Positions 43,387 to 53,255 of a stretch of DNA of 64,000 nt are shown here, piece by piece. The stretch's first letter is position 1. Each line of letters starts with the position of its first letter. Location: contig NZ_ATUR01000002.1 in the NCBI RefSeq assembly GCF_000420305.1, forward strand, positions 248,001-312,000, in the 5' to 3' direction. This DNA comes from Novosphingopyxis baekryungensis DSM 16222. Its GTDB lineage: Bacteria > Pseudomonadota > Alphaproteobacteria > Sphingomonadales > Sphingomonadaceae. The position numbers and the translations under genes are program-made. The notes below the pieces were generated by a model that did no database searches, was not told the origin of the DNA, and saw only the letters and a list, made by a program, of their open reading frames with translations.

Positions 43387-45401
43387 GCCACGGCCTCCGA
43401 GAGCAGGCGCGTTCGCCCTTCTTCCTGCGCCACGACTTCCTCCTTGGGGATGTAGAAATCCCGCTTGTAATTGAACGTATGCGCGATCGAGACGGCGATG
43501 ATGCCCAGGAAGCTGAGCCCCGCAAGCCACCACAGATACCAGATCATGCCGACGCCAAAGGCCACGCTGAGCCCGGCCAGAATGATCCCGGCGGCGGTGT
43601 TGGACGGCATGTGGATGGCCGCAAAACCGTGCTCCGGACGCTTGTAGCCGCGCGCCTTCATGTCCCACCAGGCATCGCTGTCATGCACCACGGGGGTGAA
43701 GGCGAAGTTATAGTCCGGCGGGGGCGAGGAGGTGGCCCATTCCAGCGTGCGTCCATTCCATGGATCGCCCGTGGTATCGACCAGCTGCTTGCGGTCCCGC
43801 ACACTGACAAAGAACTGCATCAGCATGGCCGCGATACCCAGCGCCACCAGGAAGGCACCGAAACCGGCAATCAGGAACCAGATCTGCAGGCTCGGATCGT
43901 CGAAGGTGCGCAGGCGGCGGGTGACGCCCATCAGGCCGAGCACATAGAGCGGCATGAACGCGAAGTAGAAACCCACGACCCACAGCCAGAAGGAGCGCTT
44001 GCCCCATTTGGTGTCCAGCTTGAAGCCGAACGCCTTGGGCCACCAGTAATTGATCGCCGCGAAGGCACCGAACAGCACGCCGCCGATGATGACATTGTGG
44101 AAATGCGCCACCAGGAACAGCGAGTTGTGCAGCACGAAGTCGGCTGGCGGCACGGCGAGCAGCACACCGGTCATCCCGCCCAGCGTGAAGGTGATCATGA
44201 AGGCGATCGCCCACATCATCGGCAGCTCGAAGCGCACGCGGCCGCGATACATGGTGAACAGCCAGTTGAAGATCTTGGCCCCCGTCGGGATCGAGATGAT
44301 CATGGTGGTAATGCCGAAGAAGCTGTTCACGCTGGCGCCGGAGCCCATGGTGAAGAAATGGTGCAGCCAGACCAGATAGGCCAGGATGGTGATCACCAGC
44401 GTGGCGTAAACCATCGAGGTATAACCGAACAGACGCTTGCCGGAGAAGGTGGACACCACCTCGCTGAATACGCCGAACATCGGCAGGATCAGGATATAGA
44501 CCTCCGGATGGCCCCAGATCCAGATGAGGTTGACGTACATCATCGGGTTGCCGCCAAGCGTGTTGGTGAAGAAGGCCGTGCCGACATAGCGATCAAGGCT
44601 GAGCAGAGCGAGCACGGCGGTCAGCACGGGGAAGGCCGCCACGATCAGAATGTTGGTGCACAGGGCGGTCCAGCAGAAGATCGGCATCTTCATCATGCGC
44701 ATGCCCGGCGCGCGCATCTTGACGATGGTCGCGATCAGGTTGACGCCGGATAACAGCGTGCCGACGCCCGCTATCTGCAAGGCCCAGATATAATAGTCCA
44801 CGCCGACGCCGGGACTGTAGCTGATGCCGGACAGGGGCGGCATGGCCAGCCAGCCGGTCTGTGAGAATTCCCCTACGAACAGGCTCATCATGACGATGGC
44901 CGCGCCAGCGGCGGTCATCCAGAAGCTGAAATTGTTGAGGAAGGGGAAGGACACGTCCCGCGCGCCAATCTGCAGCGGCACGACATAGTTCATCAGGCCG
45001 GTGACGATGGGCATCGCCACGAAGAAGATCATGATCACGCCATGGGCGGTAAAGATCTGGTCGTAATGATGGGCGTTCAGATAGCCTTCGGACCCGCCAA
45101 AGGCCATGGCCTGCTGCAGGCGCATCATGATGGCATCGGCAAAACCGCGCAGCAGCATGATGATGCCCAGGATCATGTACATGATGCCGATCTTCTTGTG
45201 ATCGACCGTGGTGAACCATTCTTTCCAGAGATAGCCCCAGAGCTTGAAATAGGTCAGCGCCGCGATCAGCGCCGCGCCGCCCAGCGCCACGACGGCAAAG
45301 GTCGTGACCACGATCGGTTCGTGCAGCGGCAGGGCGTCCAGCGTGAACCGTCCGAAGATGGGGCTGACATTGAGCGGGGAGAGTGAGTCTGGTTGGGCCA
45401 T
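43383..45401 (-). CDS. cyoB: Cytochrome o ubiquinol oxidase subunit I
   Basis: 672 aa from the ATG at 45401 (E. coli CyoB is 663). It is the catalytic haem-copper subunit that reduces O2 with electrons from ubiquinol and pumps protons. Haem and Cu ligands are in '[15 protein letters not shown]', '[15 protein letters not shown]' (Cu-B His and the cross-linked Tyr), '[12 protein letters not shown]' and '[12 protein letters not shown]'. About 14-15 helices are expected. It lies directly after cyoA. Confidence 0.98.
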   Translation of the reverse strand: MAQPDSLSPLNVSPIFGRFTLDALPLHEPIVVTTFAVVALGGAALIAALTYFKLWGYLWKEWFTTVDHKKIGIMYMILGIIMLLRGFADAIMMRLQQAMAFGGSEGYLNAHHYDQIFTAHGVIMIFFVAMPIVTGLMNYVVPLQIGARDVSFPFLNNFSFWMTAAGAAIVMMSLFVGEFSQTGWLAMPPLSGISYSPGVGVDYYIWALQIAGVGTLLSGVNLIATIVKMRAPGMRMMKMPIFCWTALCTNILIVAAFPVLTAVLALLSLDRYVGTAFFTNTLGGNPMMYVNLIWIWGHPEVYILILPMFGVFSEVVSTFSGKRLFGYTSMVYATLVITILAYLVWLHHFFTMGSGASVNSFFGITTMIISIPTGAKIFNWLFTMYRGRVRFELPMMWAIAFMITFTLGGMTGVLLAVPPADFVLHNSLFLVAHFHNVIIGGVLFGAFAAINYWWPKAFGFKLDTKWGKRSFWLWVVGFYFAFMPLYVLGLMGVTRRLRTFDDPSLQIWFLIAGFGAFLVALGIAAMLMQFFVSVRDRKQLVDTTGDPWNGRTLEWATSSPPPDYNFAFTPVVHDSDAWWDMKARGYKRPEHGFAAIHMPSNTAAGIILAGLSVAFGVGMIWYLWWLAGLSFLGIIAVSIAHTFNYKRDFYIPKEEVVAQEEGRTRLLSEAVA

Positions 45402-45402
45402 G

Positions 45403-46509
45403 TTACTTGTTCCGCGTGGAAGGAATAGCGAGCGCGCCGGGGGACGGGCGGCTCCGGTTGTCGGCGTCGGCAGGGCTGCGCGGCGGTCCCTCGCCGGCAT
45501 CGGCGCCGTTGAGCGGTTCTTCCGGCCTGCGCCCCATCGGCATGGACATGCCGCTTTCGTCATCCATCGATGATGGGTCGCCCCTGTCCATTTTCATCAT
45601 GTCGCTCATGCAGACATCGCCCGGTTTGACACAGTGATTGACCACCAGGTCGAACAGGTTCGGTGCCACCTCGCCAAAGCGCATGACGGGCACATTCTCG
45701 GTCGGTTTTTCCAGCTTCAGATAGCTGGCACGGGTCAGCGCGCCATCGGCGGTCTGATTGCGCGCCACCCACTGATCGAACCCGGCCTGATCCATGCCGT
45801 AAAAGCGAAAACGCATGCCGGAAAAGCCGGCGCCGCTGTAATTGGAGGAGAAGCCGGCATAGTCGCCGGGCTCGTTGATCACCGCATGCAGCTGCGTTTC
45901 CATCGACGGCATGGTGTAGATCATGCCGACCAGCGTGGGGACGTAGAAGGCGTTCATCACCGAGGAGGAGGTGAGGCGGAACTTGATCGGCCGGTCCACC
46001 GGCGCGGCCAGTTCATTCACCGTGGCAAAGCCATATTCGGGATAGATGAACAGCCATTTCCAGTCGAGCGCGACCACCTGCACTTCGAGCGGCTTGACGT
46101 CGGCAGCCACCGGTTCACCCTTCGAAATCCGTTCGATCGGCCGATAGGGATCGAGCAGATGGGTGCCCGTCCAGGTCGCCGCGCCCAGGCAGATGACGAT
46201 CAGCAGCGGGGCCGACCAGATCACCAGTTCCAGCATCGTGGAATGATCCCAGTCCGGATCATAAGCGGCATCCTTGTTGTCCGCGCGATATTTCCAGGCA
46301 AAGATGCCGATCAGCGCGATCACCGGGATGACGATGAGCAGCATCAGCGCCAGCGCGAACACCAGCAGATTGCGCTGCTGCTGCGCCACATCGCCCATGG
46401 GGTTGAGCACCACCATGTCGCAGCCGGACAGAAGAGCCGCCAGGCCGATGACGGGGACGAAGCGAAGCGCCGGCCGCAGCTGACGCAGGAGAGGGAAGGG
46501 TCTTGCCAT
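45403..46509 (-). CDS. cyoA: Cytochrome o ubiquinol oxidase subunit II (lipoprotein)
   Basis: 368 aa, longer than E. coli CyoA (315). The lipobox is 'LAALLSGC' near residue 30, followed by two helices ('[29 protein letters not shown]', '[23 protein letters not shown]') and the cupredoxin-like periplasmic domain ('[26 protein letters not shown]') without the Cu-A ligands, as in quinol oxidases. The last 60 residues are a polar, proline- and Met-containing tail ('[12 protein letters not shown]') absent from the E. coli protein. It heads the operon. Confidence 0.95.
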   Translation of the reverse strand: MARPFPLLRQLRPALRFVPVIGLAALLSGCDMVVLNPMGDVAQQQRNLLVFALALMLLIVIPVIALIGIFAWKYRADNKDAAYDPDWDHSTMLELVIWSAPLLIVICLGAATWTGTHLLDPYRPIERISKGEPVAADVKPLEVQVVALDWKWLFIYPEYGFATVNELAAPVDRPIKFRLTSSSVMNAFYVPTLVGMIYTMPSMETQLHAVINEPGDYAGFSSNYSGAGFSGMRFRFYGMDQAGFDQWVARNQTADGALTRASYLKLEKPTENVPVMRFGEVAPNLFDLVVNHCVKPGDVCMSDMMKMDRGDPSSMDDESGMSMPMGRRPEEPLNGADAGEGPPRSPADADNRSRPSPGALAIPSTRNK

Positions 46510-46542
46510 GGGGCTTATCTAGCAAATTATATTGCAGTGCCA

Positions 46543-46563
46543 CATTGGACATTTTGTCCAATG
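46543..46563. promoter_or_regulatory. Perfect 21-bp palindrome between cyoA and an MFS gene
   Basis: CATTGGACA (46543-46551) and TGTCCAATG (46555-46563) are exact inverted repeats with a 3-nt TTT spacer, 34 nt upstream of the cyoA start and 74 nt upstream of the MFS start. A third partial copy (TGTCCAA, 46563-46569) follows. This has the form of a dimeric repressor/activator operator for the divergent genes. Confidence 0.6.
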
Positions 46564-46636
46564 TCCAACATTTGCCGGATCGGCCATAAGGCATCCATGG
46601 ACCAATGGATTCTCTTGATCGCAGGACAGGAAGAGC

Positions 46637-47992
46637 ATGACAGCTGAGACCGGCACGGCCGTTCCGAACGATCGCCCCCTCAACGCTTCGCAGCGTGCCG
46701 AGCGGGATGCCCGCGCCATCAACACGCGTGACAGCCATGTCGCGCCAAGCGAGATCGCCATCGGCGTGATCATTGGCCGGACGTCGGAATTTTTCGATTT
46801 CTTCGTCTATGCCATCGCGTCGGTGCTGGTCTTCCCCTCGTTGATCTTCCCCTATGTCGATCCGCTGACGGGCACCTTTTATTCCTTCGCGATTTTCGCG
46901 CTGGCGTTCATCGCACGGCCCATCGGATCGCTGATCTTCCTGCGAGTCGATGAGGTTCTGGGACGTGGCACGAAATTGACCATCGCGCTGTTTCTGCTGG
47001 GCGGATCGACCGCTGCCGTGGCGTTTCTGCCGGGCTATGAAACCATCGGCGCATGGTCGGCGATCCTGCTGGCCATTTTCCGCATCGGGCAGGGCATTGC
47101 GCTGGGCGGCGCGTGGGACGGGCTGGCATCCCTGCTGGCGCTGAACGCGCCGGAAAAGAAGCGCGGCTGGTACGCGATGATCCCGCAATTGGGCGCGCCG
47201 CTGGGCCTGATCGTGGCGAGCGGGCTGTTCGCCTTCTTCCTCGTATCGCTGTCGACCGAGGATTTCCTCTCCTTCGGCTGGCGCTATCCTTTCTTCGTGG
47301 CCTTTGCGATCAACGTGGTGGCGCTGTTCGCGCGGCTGCGCATGGTGTCCACGCCCGATTATACCGCGCTGTTCGAAAGCAAGGATCTGCAGCCCTCGCG
47401 CGTTATCGATACATTGCGGAGCGACTGGCGCAGCATCGTGATCGGCGCGTTCGCCCCGCTTGCCAGCTTCGCCCTGTTCCACATGGTCACCGTGTTCCCG
47501 CTATCCTGGGTCGCGCTGTTCACGCCGGAAAAGCCGGCGCAGTTTCTGGTGATCGAGATTGTCGGCGGTATCGTCGGCCTCGTGGCCATCGTGCTGTCGG
47601 GCATGGCGGCCGATCGGTTCGGGCGCCGCTATGTCCTTGGCGTGTCGGCGGCGGGTATCGCAGCTTTCAGCGGCTTCGCACCGCAACTGCTCGATGGCGG
47701 CAATGCCGGCGAGCTGACCTTCATGATCCTGGGCTTTGCGCTACTCGGCTTCGCCTTCGGCCAGTCGTCCGGCACCGTGGCTTCCAATTTCGGCACGGCA
47801 CGGCGCTACACCGCATCGGCGTTGACGTCCGATCTGGCCTGGCTGGTCGGTGCCGGTTTCGCGCCGCTGGTAGCGCTGGTGCTCGCCAGCCAGTTCGGCC
47901 TGATCGCGGCGGGCGGCTATCTGCTCTCCGGCGCACTGGCCACGCTGATCGCGCTGGGCATCAACAAGGAACTCGGTCGGCGGATGAGCTGA
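46637..47992 (+). CDS. MFS transporter, metabolite:H+ symporter subfamily
   Basis: 451 aa, twelve predicted helices. Residues 43-60 'IAIGVIIGRTSEFFDFFVYAIA' is the MHS-type TM1 with the acidic residue used by citrate, proline/betaine and shikimate symporters. The family loop motif appears as 'GRGTKLTIALFLLGGST' and again as 'MAADRFGRRYVLGV' in the C-terminal half. The substrate is not deducible. It is divergent from cyoA across a palindrome, which may couple its expression to respiration. Confidence 0.9.
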   Translation: MTAETGTAVPNDRPLNASQRAERDARAINTRDSHVAPSEIAIGVIIGRTSEFFDFFVYAIASVLVFPSLIFPYVDPLTGTFYSFAIFALAFIARPIGSLIFLRVDEVLGRGTKLTIALFLLGGSTAAVAFLPGYETIGAWSAILLAIFRIGQGIALGGAWDGLASLLALNAPEKKRGWYAMIPQLGAPLGLIVASGLFAFFLVSLSTEDFLSFGWRYPFFVAFAINVVALFARLRMVSTPDYTALFESKDLQPSRVIDTLRSDWRSIVIGAFAPLASFALFHMVTVFPLSWVALFTPEKPAQFLVIEIVGGIVGLVAIVLSGMAADRFGRRYVLGVSAAGIAAFSGFAPQLLDGGNAGELTFMILGFALLGFAFGQSSGTVASNFGTARRYTASALTSDLAWLVGAGFAPLVALVLASQFGLIAAGGYLLSGALATLIALGINKELGRRMS

Positions 47993-48050
47993 GGGCCGGC
48001 TCGGCGACAGCCCGGCACCTGGCGACCATCACATGATAGACGCTTGATCG

Positions 48051-48081
48051 GCGCGGGGCGGACCATGGGTCTGCCCCGCGC
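48051..48081. terminator. Bidirectional terminator between convergent transporters
   Basis: GCGCGGGGC (48051-48059) pairs with GCCCCGCGC (48073-48081), with an inner GACC-AT-GGTC helix, followed by TATTTTC. It lies 59 nt past the MFS stop and 7 nt before the BCCT stop on the other strand. Confidence 0.8.
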
Positions 48082-48087
48082 TATTTT

Positions 48088-50076
48088 CTATTGCAGGTGC
48101 CGCGTCTGACGGAAGCGGGCGTAGCGTTTCAGGATATCGTTGATGACCTGTTCGCTGGAAAAGCCGGTCACATCGTGCGGCTGATCGCCATCGGTGGACC
48201 GTGCGATGGCCCGGTGGTGACGGCGTGTCTTGCCGGCCGCCTGCCGTGTTTCGGCCCAGGCGAAGCTGGGCGCGCTGAAACTGCGGTTGCGAACCGTGTA
48301 GCGGAACTGATCGCCGCCCTGATGGGCGACGCTAAGGCTGATCTCGCCGTCCGAGCGCACCACCTCTGGCGATATGCCGCTTGGCGTCATCTGTTCGGCC
48401 ACGGCGTCCAGCGCATCGGCGGCGGTGCCGGCGATATAAGCCTCGATCTCATCTGCCTGATAATGGCGCGTGATCGTGGCCAGCCGCTTCTGCCAGCCTG
48501 CCTTGGCATCTGCGAAGATGGAGGCGCCGGGATCGGACAGGTCCATCGGTGCGGTGATGCCTTCAGTCTGCAAGGCGCGCAGCAGGCCATAGCAAATGAA
48601 GATCAGGACCACGGCAAAGGGCAGGGCGCTGGCGATGGCGGCGGTCTGCAGCGCCTGCAGCCCTCCGGCAACCAGCAGCACGGCGGCCACGGCACCGGCG
48701 CTCACCGCCCAGAACACCCGCTGCCACACGGGCGGGTCCTGCGCCGCGCCCGAGGTGATCATGTCGATCACCAGCGCGCCGGAATCGGCGGAGGTCACGA
48801 AGAAGGTGATGATCAGCAGCGTCGCCAGCGATGAGGCGATGATCGACAGCGGGAGCTGGTCCAGCATCTCGAACAGCGCCACCGGCAGATTGTCGGACAC
48901 CGTTTCCGCCAGGGGTACGGCGCCGCTCAGATCCATGTTGATCGCCGTGTTGCCGAACACCGTCATCCACAGGAAGGTGAACAGGGTGGGCACCAGCAGC
49001 ACGCCGCCGACGAATTCACGGATCGTGCGACCACGGGAAATGCGGGCGATGAACATGCCGACAAAGGGTGACCAGGCGATCCACCAGCCCCAGTAGAACA
49101 GCGTCCAGTTGCCAAGCCATGGATTGGGTTCATAGGCGTACATGCGGAACGTGCGCTGCACCACGGAGCCGAGATAGGTGCCGATATTCTGCACAAAGGC
49201 CTGCAACAGGAAAATGGTGGAGCCGGACACCAGCACGAACAGCAGCAGCAGCGCTGCCAGGATGATGTTGAGCTCCGAAAGCCGCTTCACGCCCTTGTCC
49301 AGGCCCAGCACGACCGACATGGTCGCCAGCCCGGTGATGCCCGCGATCAGCAGGATCTGCACGGTCGTGTTGGAGGGCAGGTCGACCAGATAGTTCAGGC
49401 CCGCATTCACTTGCAGCACGCCCAGGCCGAGCGACGTGGCGACGCCGAACATAGTGCCGAGCACGGCAAAGATATCGATCGCATGCCCGATCGGCCCGTA
49501 AATTCGGTTACCGATCAGTGGGAAAAGGGCGGAGCGCACGGTGAGCGGCAGGCCCCGGCGGAAGGCAAAATAGGCCAGCGCCAGACCAACGATGATGTAG
49601 ATGGCCCAGGCATGCAGGCCCCAATGAAAGAAGGTGAGCGTCATCGCCTCGCGCGCCGCTTCGATCGTGCGGCCATCGCCCACGGGGGGCAGCGCATAAT
49701 GCTGCATCGGCTCGGCCACGCCGAAGAAGATCAGGCCGATGCCCATGCCCGCGCTGAATAGCATCGCGAACCATGACAGATAGCTGTAATCCGGTTCGCT
49801 ATCATCCGGCCCCAGGCGTACATCGCCATATCGGCTGAACATCAGAAACAGCGCAAAGATCAGGAACCCGGCGACCGATGCGATATAGAACCAGCCAAAG
49901 TCGAAAATGATGAGCGCCTGCACCGCGTTGAACACCCGCTCGGCCTGCTCTGCAAACAGCGCGCCATAGAGCGCGAACGCCAGAATAAGACCGGCAGAAA
50001 TGTAAAAGACGGGCGGATTGACCGACATCCGCCGCCAGCTGGGAACGGGTGTGGCTTCAGGTAGTGCGTTTTTCAT
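48088..50076 (-). CDS. BCCT-family choline/betaine/carnitine transporter
   Basis: 662 aa with twelve helices and a long cytoplasmic C-terminus, as in BetT (677 aa). The glycine-rich TM segment 'MGIGLIFFGVAEPMQHYALPP' and the Trp-rich 'FYWGWWIAWSPFVGMFIARISRGRT' substrate/coupling motif are diagnostic. 'FFVTSADSGALVIDM' is also typical. Residues after 530 form a soluble tail that in BetT-like proteins senses osmolarity. No betaine metabolic gene is nearby. It is convergent with the MFS gene. Confidence 0.95.
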   Translation of the reverse strand: MKNALPEATPVPSWRRMSVNPPVFYISAGLILAFALYGALFAEQAERVFNAVQALIIFDFGWFYIASVAGFLIFALFLMFSRYGDVRLGPDDSEPDYSYLSWFAMLFSAGMGIGLIFFGVAEPMQHYALPPVGDGRTIEAAREAMTLTFFHWGLHAWAIYIIVGLALAYFAFRRGLPLTVRSALFPLIGNRIYGPIGHAIDIFAVLGTMFGVATSLGLGVLQVNAGLNYLVDLPSNTTVQILLIAGITGLATMSVVLGLDKGVKRLSELNIILAALLLLFVLVSGSTIFLLQAFVQNIGTYLGSVVQRTFRMYAYEPNPWLGNWTLFYWGWWIAWSPFVGMFIARISRGRTIREFVGGVLLVPTLFTFLWMTVFGNTAINMDLSGAVPLAETVSDNLPVALFEMLDQLPLSIIASSLATLLIITFFVTSADSGALVIDMITSGAAQDPPVWQRVFWAVSAGAVAAVLLVAGGLQALQTAAIASALPFAVVLIFICYGLLRALQTEGITAPMDLSDPGASIFADAKAGWQKRLATITRHYQADEIEAYIAGTAADALDAVAEQMTPSGISPEVVRSDGEISLSVAHQGGDQFRYTVRNRSFSAPSFAWAETRQAAGKTRRHHRAIARSTDGDQPHDVTGFSSEQVINDILKRYARFRQTRHLQ

Positions 50077-50149
50077 GGCGCACGCCCTACCAGTTTGCCC
50101 GCAAGATCACAGGGTTTTTCCCGCAACGCTCCCCGCCCCCGCATGATTC

Positions 50150-50350
50150 CAGGCCCTGTTGGCAGATGATGTGGTCCGGAGGCGTGCGGCTGCGATATCT
50201 ATGAAGCGCATAGCTTGCCGAGATTTTGTCCTATCGCGCCGCAATGCTGCGTGGGCATTTGAGCTTGGCAAAGCAGCGCTCGATGCAGCTTCGAAAGGCG
50301 CAGGTGACGGTGTCGAGCGGGATCGCCGCCTTTTGCGCCTGCTACCGCGA
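50150..50350 (-). pseudogene. Decayed IS5-family transposase, C-terminal fragment
   Basis: One minus-strand frame reads 'FRSCIERCFAKLKCPRSIAAR', then an in-frame TAG, then 'DKISASYA'; shifting frame continues as 'FIDIAAARLRT'. Together this is the typical end of an IS5-family transposase (I-E-R-x-F-x-K-L-K, then I-A-x-R-Y-D-K). The stop and the frameshift show it is dead. Upstream transposase parts are missing. Confidence 0.75.
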
Positions 50351-50605
50351 TGATAGGCGTTCCGCCGTTCGGCGATCAGCGCCGCCAGCATGCCATTCTC
50401 GTTCCCAAGCGACTTCAACCGCCTGGCCTCGGGAGCCGAAGGCGTGCGCAGCACACACTTCCGGCCCGCCATAGTCAGAGTTCCAGTTGTAAAGTGGCGC
50501 CTCCGAGACACTGTACCGCCGGGCAAGGTTGGCTGTCTTCGCTCCCGCCTCGGATTTCTTCAGTGCGCCGATGATCTGCTCTTCCGTAAAGGTTGCTCTC
50601 TTCAT
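50350..50605 (-). pseudogene. Decayed IS3-family OrfA (IS407-like)
   Basis: From the ATG at 50605 the frame reads 'MKRATFTEEQIIGALKKSEAG' and 'VSEAPLYNWNSDYGG', the HTH end of an IS3/IS407-type OrfA. It then shifts frame near 50464 and continues as 'EARRLKSLGNENGMLAALIAE' (the leucine-zipper-like part). OrfB is absent. The fragment abuts an IS5-type remnant, so this is a graveyard of insertion sequences at the edge of the B12 locus. Confidence 0.8.
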
Positions 50606-50934
50606 CCTGTAAGTCCTTCCACAAGGGGCGGGCTCTAATCGAACTTGTAAGAAACTCAGGGGGGCAACGCACCGGCGTTGATGGCGGCCCATCCCAGGCT
50701 TTTGGGGCTACCGTAATATGCCGGGCGGAGACGGCGGGGGTGGAACGTAGCCTTCAGGCATGGGCGGTGGTGGCGTTGGGTTGAGGATGCTTTCCTCTGA
50801 TCGGAACTCGATCTGACGACCTTTTTCGCCCGGTCCATCAAAGAGCACGGGTCGTTTGGAGAAAATCCAGATTGAACCGCGCCGCTTGCGACCCTAGACG
50901 ACCGTGCGTTGGCGGTTTTTCTGTCGCCGACATT
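50606..50934. other. Spacer with no supported gene
   Basis: This 329-nt stretch between the IS3 remnant and the cobalamin riboswitch holds only short unsupported reading frames. The end of the IS element probably lies near 50670, where GGGGGGCAACGC resembles the C-rich inverted-repeat tips of IS3-family elements read on the other strand. The promoter for the riboswitch leader should lie near 50890-50930. Confidence 0.5.
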
Positions 50935-51130
50935 CGCATCGGTAACGGGAACACAGTGCGAGCATGTGCTGCTCTAATCTGAGGCTGTCCCTGCAACTGT
51001 AAGCGGTGAGCGAGAAGCATCCGCGGCCTTCACAAGGGGCCGCAGCCACTGGGCAATTCCGTCTGGAACGGAAAGCCTGGGAAGGTGTGCCTCCAGCGTC
51101 GACCCGTGAGCCAGGAGACCGACCGATGCG
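50935..51130 (+). ncRNA. Cobalamin (AdoCbl) riboswitch upstream of btuB
   Basis: All conserved boxes occur in order: GGTAACGGGAAC, GCTGTCCCTGCAACTGTAAGC, the B12 box part GCCACTGG, GGGAAGG and GAGCCAGGAGACC. The outer P1 helix is perfect: CGCATCGGT (50935-50943) with ACCGATGCG (51122-51130). The 180-nt region after it contains candidate expression-platform helices, for example GTCGCTC/GAGCGAC (51132-51138 with 51182-51188) and GGCTGGC/GCCAGCC (51222-51228 with 51245-51251). It should repress btuB when cobalamin is abundant. Confidence 0.95.
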
Positions 51131-51310
51131 GGTCGCTCTTGCCTGGCTCATGGGATTGGCCGGGCGCGAACCCTTTCGTCTGAGCGACGATTAGCGGCTG
51201 GGGCCGCATCGGGATTGGCCCGGCTGGCGCCCCTGCGTCCGCTTGCCAGCCATCCCGGCCGTTCTCGCGGACGCCCCGGCCTTGTTGCTCGACGCCTGGG
51301 ATAAAAACTG

Positions 51311-53251
51311 ATGACCATTGTCTTGCGTAGCTTTTTGCTCGCCACCACCGCCGTACCTGGCGTCCTTTCCGCTCAAATAGCCCCCGACATCGAAACGGAT
51401 TCCGATCCTGCCGATGCCCGAACCTTCGTGGTTACGGGTACCCGCTCTGCCGATCCCTTGCCCGCCGATCGCATTGGAAGTTCTGTTACGGTGCTTGATG
51501 AGACCATTCTTGAACGCCGGCAGGTGCGGCAAGTCTCGGATGTGCTGCGCGATGTGCCCGGCATCGCAGTCAGCCATGTGCCCGGCCAGACGCAGATCCG
51601 CATCAGAGGCGCGGAAGCCAACCACACGCTGGTGCTGATCGATGGGATCGAGGTGTCCGACCCCTTTGTCGGTGAGTTCGATTTCAGCGGATTGATTGCT
51701 GATGAGGCGGCGCGCATCGAAGTGCTGCGCGGGCAACAAAGCGCGATCTACGGCTCAGACGCGATCGGCGGGGTGATCCAGTACATCACGTTGACGGGCC
51801 GCGAAGCGCCCGGCATCAGCGGCCGGATCGAAGCGGGGTCCTTCGGCACGGTCAATGCCGCTGCGCGATTGGCAGGCGTGGCAGGAACCGTCGACTATGC
51901 GTTGTCGGCCACGCTCAACAGCACCGATGGAACGCCCGATGCCCGCAATGGCACACGGGATCTTGCAAACGATACCGGAGCGCTTTCGTTAAAGTCCACC
52001 TGGAGCCCGAGCGAGGCTTTCCGGCTGACGGGCGTGGCGCGCTATTCTCGCGGCGAGGTGGAGACCAACGACAGCGATAATGATCCTTCCAGCCCGACAT
52101 TCGGCTATCAGATCGACACGCCCGGCAGTGAAGTCGAAAGCGAGGCCTTTTACGGTCTGCTGCGCGCAGAGCTCGGCTTGCTCGATGGTCGCTGGACCCA
52201 TGCCCTGACCGGGCAGTTCGTCGATACTTCGCGCAATGGGTTCGACGCCGGCATGCGGGATTTCGGCAACAAGGGGCAGCGCCTCAAAGGCTCGTACGAA
52301 ACGACCTTTCGCTTCGATACTTCAGGCCTGCAGCATCGCCTGACCGGCGCGCTCGATGTGAAACGTGACCGGTTCCGCAATACCGACCCGTCCGGGTTCG
52401 CATTTTCAGGCGAGCGCGGCATCGATAATCTTGGTTTGGTCGCACAATATGACGCATTGATTGGCGACAATGCCAGTTTCGGTGCATCCATCCGGCGGGA
52501 CGACAACGACCGCTTCGCCGACACCACCACCTACCGCCTGCAAGCGAGCTACCGTTTCGACACGGGCACAAGGCTGCGCGCGGCGGCAGGGTCCGGCGTG
52601 AAAAACCCCACCTTTTACGAACTGTTCGGATATTCCGACGGGCGCTATATCGGCAATCCCGACCTGAAGCCCGAGCGGTCGGAAGGCTGGGAAGTCGGCG
52701 TGGAGCAAGACGTCGCCGACGGGGCTGCGACGCTGGGTGTGACCTATTTCGAAAGCGATCTGGAAAGCGAGATTTTCACCACTTACCCCGCGCCCACCTT
52801 CATCGCCACCTCCGCCAATCGAGACACTATGTCGACGCAGAACGGGGTCGAAGCTTTTGCGCAAATGAGGGGCGGGAAGGCCTGGAGCGTGAATGCGTCC
52901 TACACCTATCTGAATGCGCGCGAGGACGGAGTTCGGGAAATCCGCCGGCCGGAGCACATGGGCAGCGTCGCGGTCGACTGGCGTGCGCCGGCCGAGGCAG
53001 GCGGGGTGACATTGGTCGCGCGCTATAATGGCGAGACAGGCGATAATGCCTTTACCGATCCATCTTTTATCCCCGTGCGCGTGCGGTTGGATGACTATGT
53101 GCTCGTCAATCTGAATGCCGACGTGCGGCTGAATGATCATGTCGATCTGTTCGGTCGGATCGAAAATCTGGCAAATGAGGATTATGAGGACGTCTTTAGC
53201 TTCGAAACGCCCGGCCGTTCCGTCTTCATCGGTGCCCGCGCGCGGTTCTGA
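51311..53251 (+). CDS. btuB: TonB-dependent cobalamin receptor BtuB
   Basis: 646 aa outer-membrane receptor. A signal peptide ends at 'VPGVLSAQ', a TonB-box-like 'ARTFVVTGTR' follows near residue 37, then the plug ('QVSDVLRDVPGIAVSHVPGQTQIRIRG', 'HTLVLIDGIEVSDP', 'IEVLRGQQSAIYGSDAIGGVIQYIT') and a 22-strand barrel ending 'VFIGARARF'. The plug follows BtuB, and the AdoCbl riboswitch in its leader makes the substrate assignment strong. Its stop lies 4 nt from the stop of the converging PP-loop gene. Confidence 0.96.
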   Translation: MTIVLRSFLLATTAVPGVLSAQIAPDIETDSDPADARTFVVTGTRSADPLPADRIGSSVTVLDETILERRQVRQVSDVLRDVPGIAVSHVPGQTQIRIRGAEANHTLVLIDGIEVSDPFVGEFDFSGLIADEAARIEVLRGQQSAIYGSDAIGGVIQYITLTGREAPGISGRIEAGSFGTVNAAARLAGVAGTVDYALSATLNSTDGTPDARNGTRDLANDTGALSLKSTWSPSEAFRLTGVARYSRGEVETNDSDNDPSSPTFGYQIDTPGSEVESEAFYGLLRAELGLLDGRWTHALTGQFVDTSRNGFDAGMRDFGNKGQRLKGSYETTFRFDTSGLQHRLTGALDVKRDRFRNTDPSGFAFSGERGIDNLGLVAQYDALIGDNASFGASIRRDDNDRFADTTTYRLQASYRFDTGTRLRAAAGSGVKNPTFYELFGYSDGRYIGNPDLKPERSEGWEVGVEQDVADGAATLGVTYFESDLESEIFTTYPAPTFIATSANRDTMSTQNGVEAFAQMRGGKAWSVNASYTYLNAREDGVREIRRPEHMGSVAVDWRAPAEAGGVTLVARYNGETGDNAFTDPSFIPVRVRLDDYVLVNLNADVRLNDHVDLFGRIENLANEDYEDVFSFETPGRSVFIGARARF

Positions 53252-53255
53252 CGGA

